Origin: Monosporascus cannonballus
Taxonomy: Eukaryota; Ascomycota; Sordariomycetes; Xylariales
Direction: 5' to 3'
DNA: 64,000 bases
Assembly (NCBI GenBank): GCA_004154925.1
Contig: QJNS01000095.1
Coordinates: 124,001 to 188,000 of the forward strand
The notes below the pieces were generated by a model. The model did no database searches and had not been told where the DNA came from. It was given only the letters and a program-made list of their open reading frames with translations. Below, piece by piece: positions 58,002 to 64,000 of this stretch (within the stretch, counting starts at the first letter, position 1; every line of letters starts with the position of its first letter). The translations under genes were made by a program, and so were the position numbers.

Positions 58002-60030
58002 CGTTACATAAATAATATAACGGCATTTCGTTTTAACGCGATTATATATAAAAAACGCGAAAATTTACGCCAAGTGAAAAAAAAAATCGATTTTCGACCA
58101 AATCCTTAATTTAAATACGCGAACGTTTGCTGTCTAGCATTAATATATTAAAGATAACGTCTCGAACAAGCTTACCGGATGGTTTTTAAAATCTTTTAAT
58201 AATAAATTCAAATTAATTAACTACAACATATTAAAATAATACAGATTAATTAGATTTTTTTGTTAAATATATTTATAACTTTTTTATAAATACGCACATT
58301 ATGTTCGAGTTTGCCGCAAACGCTATATATTCCCTTTTTCGTCTTAATCTTCTTATAACGATTATTTTTAGCTACTATTAGCTGTATTTTTTTACCACTA
58401 CCTTTTTTTCGACTAGAAAAGCTTATTCTTTTTGCATAATAAGTATTTCTCCTTTTTAAAGTCGTTTATTTTTGATATTTTGACGTTTGCTAAAGATATA
58501 GTTCGTTTCGCGTAAATAATTATTTTCTTTTTTTAAAAAAAGTGTTTTTATATAATAGTATTAAGGTACTTTTTATTAAAAAAAAATTAACCGATTTAAT
58601 TATTTTGTCGGCGAATTACCTTAATAATTTTGATTTTTTTTAAAAGTAACGTTCTCGTTTTGTTATTTGGCCGATATTTTTAAAAGTTTTGGCAAAAGAG
58701 AAAAAAACGGAACCGGTAGAGGTTAACGGCGATACGGTCGATATAAGTATGGCTAAAGGAATTTCCAAATCAGACAAAACGTTATTGGAATCGAATAAAA
58801 TAAATCCAGCTTTTATAAATCCGGCTTTAATATTTTTCAACGTTATAACAGCTTTAAAGACCTTGTAAAAGCCGGCGAGAAAAATTTTTTTCGCATTATA
58901 AATATAGTAGCGTTATATCAAATTCTCGATATAAAATAAATAAATACGTTTTAAAATAAAAAAGCAGAATAGGTTAAAAGGTTAAAGCCGATAAAAAATA
59001 GATAAATATATAAAACGTAATAATACTGTTATTTGCGTAATATTTTTCGAATTTCATTAAATAATAACTTTCGTAACCGTTAAAGATAAAAAAACGTTTC
59101 GATTTTTTCGTATGCGTTCGAATATATTTATCGAAATATTGGACCTATTTTAAACTTAGTTCGTTCGTTATTTTATTATTATTATTTAAACCGATTTTTT
59201 AACCGGCTAATAATAAATTTTTTGATATCAAAAATTAAGGTTATTTTTTCTAGCTAAAATAATAAATAACGGCAATAACCAATTTGGCGAACTAATAGCC
59301 TATATAATTATAATCTATTTTCTATTCTTTTATTCCGCTTATTTAGATTTTTCATATTTTTCAATATTGGTAATTATTATTTTTATTATTATTAAAAGCC
59401 CTATTTAAATTTTCGTTTCGTCGAAATTATAAATATTTTAATAGTGCTATATTTTACGATTATAATTCGAATAAGCTTAAATTATATGCGAAATAATTTT
59501 ACATTTTCGTATAATACCTTTTAATAATCGATTTTTCGATTTAAATACATTTTAAGTTTTTTCTTGCCGTTTAATAAAGTTCGAGATCTATTTAACCTCG
59601 ACGCGTTTTATAATGCGTTGGGCAAGTAATATATTTGCTATATTTTTAATATGTTAAAATCGGATAAGAAACGTTCGTATATCTAAATTAAAAATTTAGT
59701 TAATAACCGATTATTTTTCGATTAAAATTAATTTTCGCGATTTAGAAATAATATCGGTTTTAAGAATTTATCAGTATATCGTTTATATAAAATAAAATAG
59801 GCAATTTTATAAATCCAAATAAGTATCGCATAACTAAATATCGAGTTTCGTTTTTTAACCTAGATAGCTAAATTTATTCTTGCTTCTTTTGTAAGCCGTT
59901 CCATATTGTCGGTATTAAAAAGTAGTTAATTAAAGTTAAGTAATTAAAAGGTGTCAAAAACTGTTCGATGAACTTGTTTATTTGATAAGCTTGTCCGATA
60001 CGTTATAGCGAATTTGCTGTTTACGTAACG
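58002..60030 (-). mobile_element. Fot1/pogo-family transposon copy B (RIP-degraded)
   Basis: 2029 bp with TA at 58000-58001 and 60031-60032. Terminal inverted repeats: the left end reads CGTTACATAAATAATATAAC and the right end, complemented, CGTTACGTAAACAGCAAATT followed by CGCTATAACG. A 66-codon open piece at 58640-58840 (-) gives AGFIKAGFILFDSNNVLSDL and PLTSTGSVFFSFAKT, the conserved C-terminal part of pogo/Fot1 transposases. Further in, ITNELSLK, a stop, VQYFDKYIRTHTKKSK corresponds to the catalytic DDE region just before the second Asp. Differences from copy A are mostly C/T or G/A. Inactive. Confidence 0.85.
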
Positions 60031-60060
60031 TATTACAAAATACATCGGAGTTAACTAGAT

Positions 60061-61470
60061 ATTTAATTTTGTTAAAAGGTTAAAAAAGTTCAAAACGTAT
60101 TTAAATCGAAAAATAAATTATTAAAAGGTTTTTTAGTACAAATCTAAAAGTATTTTATAAATAATTTAATTTTATTCGAGTTATAATTATTAAATACGGT
60201 ATTACGAAAAAGAATATTTATAATTTCAATAAAATAAAGTTTTTATTAAGGTTTTTATAGTATTAAGTATAATTATTATGAATACTAAAAGGCGTAAAAA
60301 ATCTAAATAAGCTTAATAAGAAACTCGGGAGTAATTATAGTAATATAACCTATTAATTCTTAAAGTTGAGCCTTATCTTTATTTATTATTTTTATTAGGA
60401 AGATTTTTTTCGTTAATTTGCTAATAATCTACTTTTATTCTGTTAGAAGTTTGCTATAAGCGAAAACGGCTAAATAATAAATAAACTAGATTTAAAATAG
60501 ATTAAATATTTCGATAAATATATTAAAACGCGTATTAAAAATTCGATACGTTTTTTATTTTCGACGGTTACGAAAATTATTATTCGACCGAATTTGAAAT
60601 ATATTGCTAAATTAACGATATTATTATACTTTGTATATCTGCTTATTTTTTATTAGTTTTAATTTTTCGACGTATTTTATTTTTCCGTATTAAAACGTGC
60701 GTATTTGTTTTATATCGAAAGATTTATGCAGCGATACGTTACTTATATTACTAAAGAAGATTTTATCGCCGGTTTCTACGACGCGTTCAAAGCTATCATA
60801 ACGTCGAATAATATTAAATCCGAATTTGCAAAACTTAGATTTGTTTTATTCGATTTTAATAAGGTCTTTTCCGAGCTTGAAGTTTTAGTTGTACTTATAC
60901 TAATTACTTTGCCGTTTACCTTTATTAATTTCGTTATAATCATATTTTTAAACATTTTTTAAAAAAATATTATTAAAACGATTTAATAAAGATATTATTT
61001 ATAAAAAAAAATTCAGAAATTATGAAAGTAATTTACCAATTAAATTAATTAAATCGGTAATTCTTTTAATAGAAAATACTTTGCTATTTTTATATAAAAA
61101 CTGTTTTTTTAGAAAAAGAATAATTATTTATGCGAAATAAATCAGATCTTTAATAAATGCCAGAAAATTAAAATAATCGTTTTTAAAAAGGAAAGAATAT
61201 TTGCTATAAAGAAAGTATAAGCTTTTATAGTTACAAAAAAAGGTAGTAATAAACAATTACAGTTAAAAATAGCTAAAGATGGATTTTGTAAAAAGGTTCA
61301 GACAAAGAAACGAAAATATAGCGTTTACAATAAACTCGAACATAATGCGCGTATTTATAAAGAAGTTATAAAGACGTTTAGCGATAAAGAATTTAATTCG
61401 TTTAAATTAATTTATGGCGATATAGTTAACTTATTTAACTTTGTTATTAAGAAGTGCTAAAAACTATTAA
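60061..61470 (+). mobile_element. Fot1/pogo-family transposon copy C, inverted and truncated
   Basis: Homologous to copies A and B but in the opposite orientation and lacking both ends. It begins inside the transposase about 30 bp beyond the right end of copy B. Plus-strand fragments in order: NKLDLK, stop, IKYFDKYIKTRIKNS with a damaged catalytic DG-x-x-x-H motif (about 60480-60590), an 85-codon open piece at 60705-60962 with RYVTYITKEDFIAGFYDAFK and RFVLFDFNKVFSELEVL, then the Cys-poor tail VQTKKRKYSVYNKLEHNARI (about 61300). Similarity to the other copies fades near 61470. The exact ends are estimates. Confidence 0.75.
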
Positions 61471-64000
61471 AAATCGTGAGTATATAAAAAGCTTATATAA
61501 TAAGTTAAATTGAGTAAAAGCCTTTAAACAAATACAATAATATATTTTAAAAAGATGTTATAAAAAGACTAAAAGAATAAATAAGACATATTTTGAAATT
61601 TTTAATTCATATAACCAAAAATATATAGTATATTATAAACAAAACAATTACTTAATATATAACCCTTTTTAAAAATCTATTTATTAACGTATTATGTATA
61701 TATTATTTTTTAATTAAACCCGAATATAATAAAATTAAAAAGTTATATAGATATTTTCAAAGTATTATATTATAAAATAATATTAATAGACAAATAATTA
61801 TATATATATATATATATATAAAATATAGTATTTATAAAAATACGTTTATATTCTTATCTTTAATATAATTATTAAACCCTAAATTATTTTACTATATGCT
61901 TAAAAGTTATAACTAAAAAATATTATAAATTTACTAAGAAATGATTTTTAAAAAGAAATTCAATAATATATTTAAAGTTTTTATTAAAAAACGATAAATT
62001 AATAAAATTTAATAACGTATTATATACTTTATAAAAAATAATTTTGGTAATAAAATATTACACACTGATTTTAAAAATTTTGATATAATAAAACTTAAAG
62101 ATATTAAGAACCTTTTTTATAAAGCTTTAAATACAATAATAAAAATTTAAATAATCTTATTATTCCAGAAATATAAATCGAAATATATTAATATACTGTA
62201 TTAATAAATTATAGAACTTTAAACAGACACCAGATTATATTAAATATTATCCCTAAAATAAAATTTTACCTATATAAATATATTTTGAAAAACGAATTAT
62301 ATATAAAATTATAAATATAAAACGAATGCAAGTATAAAATAATTTTTTACAAACGTTATTTATAAAATTCTATCGTATGTATAAACTTAACAAAAATATA
62401 TTATACGCGTTTATAAATATTAAAAAAATCAATTACAAAATAATTTAATGTTTAAAATTATTTATAAAATGTTTTATACTTTTCGTATTTAAAACGAATT
62501 GCAAATTCTATCTTATAACCTATTAGTAATAAGTAAACGATATACTTATTAAAATTTAAATTTAATCTCTTTTATTATTAAAATAAAAAACCGATTTTAT
62601 AAAATCAAATATTTATTAATATTTAATTTTAAAAATATCTCTAACTTTATTAAATTTAACAAAATACGAAATAAATTAACTTTTAAACTAAAATATAAAC
62701 TATTTAAATATTTTATTATATTAATAAAATTTATAATCGTATTAGTAATGTTTTTATAAATAATAAATTATATAATTTAAAAATATTTCGACGTTTTTCT
62801 TATATATTATTTTAATAATATTTATTTATTTAAAAATAGAAAAGCCACACATAAAATATATTTATAAAAATTTTAAACCTTTAGAAAATGTCAAATCGTT
62901 AGTTTAAATATATATATATATATATATATTCAAAATTACAAAATATAATTAAATAAATATTTGAAAGTTGTTATAATTATAATATAATAAATTTTAAGAA
63001 TAGTTTTGGAAAATTTTAATATTTCTTAAATTCCCTATTTATTATTAACAACTTATCTCAAATTTTAGTAAAATTATTATACTTTTAATTAACTTTATCC
63101 AAAATATGAAATAAATACTATAAATCTAAAAATTATTTCAAAAAATTAAACGTATCGCTACCAAGAAGTTAATATTAATTATATACTATTAAGTACGCTT
63201 TGTTAAATTAAAACTCGATATTTTATTATATATATTAAATATGTCAATTAAATAATGAAATAATTAACATAACTTATATCTTATTATGTTTTTATATAAA
63301 ATAAACAATTCTTATTTATTATTCTAGTTCTTTAAATATTTAAATATTTCTTTAAACGAAGTTTTTATTAAATTAAAATTTATACGAATTATTAAAAATA
63401 TACCCGTTTTATCACGATTATAAAATTTACGAAATAATAATTATAATATACTAAAAGTTTTCAATTTTGTTATTATTTATAAAAACAATTAGAAAATAAC
63501 AAAATAAATAGTTTATATAAGCGATTAGATTTACAATTTTACAAAATTAAATATATGATTTTGGATATTATATTAAAAATTTAATATTTATAATATATTT
63601 CAACGATACGAGTTATACTATAAAATATATATCAAAAAATCCAAAGATAATAATAATTAAAACTTTTTAAAAGAAATAGTATATCAGTATAATATATAAT
63701 ATATATAAATAATACCTTTACAAATACTTAAGAATTTGCAAAAATTTTAAATAATTTTTATATATTTATTGTTTTTTAAAAAAAGATAACAGGTACAGTA
63801 TTACTATAAATTTTATAATAATGCGAAAATATAATAACAATAACTTTAAAAATATATCATTATAATTAATTTTTAAAAAACTGTAAAATTCGATTATTAT
63901 ACATTTTATTATTAATTTTTTTTTACTAAACAGTTTAACTATAGAAATATGTTATAATAATAATTTTAGTATGGTTAACAAATTTACAATTTTTTTTATT

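Larger units (their letters stand above)
48600..64000. repeat. Extremely A+T-rich RIP-degraded repeat block
   Basis: Composition falls abruptly near 48590-48610 and stays low to the window end. Counted by hand, 50401-50460 has 4 G or C in 60 bases, while a line inside transposon copy A (54661-54720) has 16 in 60. CpG survives fairly often (TCGA, ACG), whereas CpA and TpG are scarce. This is the signature of repeat-induced point mutation acting on CpA. No intact gene is present; the longest open frames are fragments of transposase or unassigned (57140-57343, +). Three Fot1/pogo copies inside it are listed separately. The stretches 48600-54308, 56312-58001 and 61470-64000 are too decayed to name, but by position are other, older repeats. 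Confidence 0.9.

Noticed and set aside
48600..64000. Mitochondrial DNA insertion or mitochondrial contig
   Set aside because: The A+T content would fit, but pogo-type transposases with TIRs and TA flanks, and no mitochondrial gene, point to RIP-degraded nuclear repeats.
48600..64000. Centromere call
   Set aside because: A+T-rich RIP-damaged DNA is typical of some fungal centromeres, but sequence alone cannot distinguish it from any other repeat island.

Overview
The window is nuclear DNA of a filamentous ascomycete (Pezizomycotina, probably a Sordariomycete; the species cannot be read from the sequence). The evidence is dense genes with short GT-AG introns (43-180 nt), a complete set of fungal housekeeping genes (oxaloacetate carrier, Dma1-type FHA-RING ligase, NAD-glutamate dehydrogenase of the 115-kDa class, kynureninase, proteasome alpha4, Rbx1, Spc1, Tdp1), Fot1/pogo transposons, and heavy C-to-T decay of repeats as caused by repeat-induced point mutation (RIP). 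Exon structures below were worked out by hand from splice sites, reading phase and conserved protein sequence.

Layout. 1-1121: mitochondrial carrier cut by the window edge (-). 2543-4430: FHA-RING ubiquitin ligase (-). 6101-7171: decayed DXD-type glycosyltransferase-like gene (+). 7561-9396: MPP alpha (+). 9830-12560: strongly decayed secreted alpha-L-rhamnosidase (GH78-like) gene (-). 13784-17073: NAD-GDH (-). 17074-21422: a 4.3-kb stretch with no gene I can support. 21423-22962: kynureninase (+). 25270-25401: a possible 43-residue basic protein. 28164-28784: CHY zinc-finger protein (+), converging on proteasome alpha4 (29072-30141, -). 32235-33588: BTB-type gene with one internal stop (+). 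34447-36396: CorA-type Mg transporter (-). 38141-38630: Spc1 (+), converging on Rbx1 (38893-39393, -). About 40130-41490: decayed Tc1/mariner-class element. 42361-43656: proline-rich PNRC/Edc1-motif protein (+). 45080-47379: Tdp1 (+). 47793-48340: LTR remnant with a partial copy in front.

From about 48600 to the window end (15.4 kb) the DNA becomes extremely A+T-rich and has no intact gene. Three Fot1/pogo-family copies are readable in it: copy A 54309-56311 and copy B 58002-60030, both with terminal inverted repeats and flanking TA, and an inverted copy C (about 60061-61470) truncated at both ends that lies next to B. This block is a RIP-degraded transposon graveyard and may be the edge of a heterochromatic domain.

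The genes do not form one pathway. They are ordinary housekeeping loci interspersed with dying accessory genes (glycosyltransferase-like, rhamnosidase, BTB). I did not find a convincing undescribed multi-gene system. The most useful leads are the microexons in two genes, single-stop or RIP-like decay of accessory genes outside the A+T block, frame-neutral introns, the small orphan protein, and the transposon layout.
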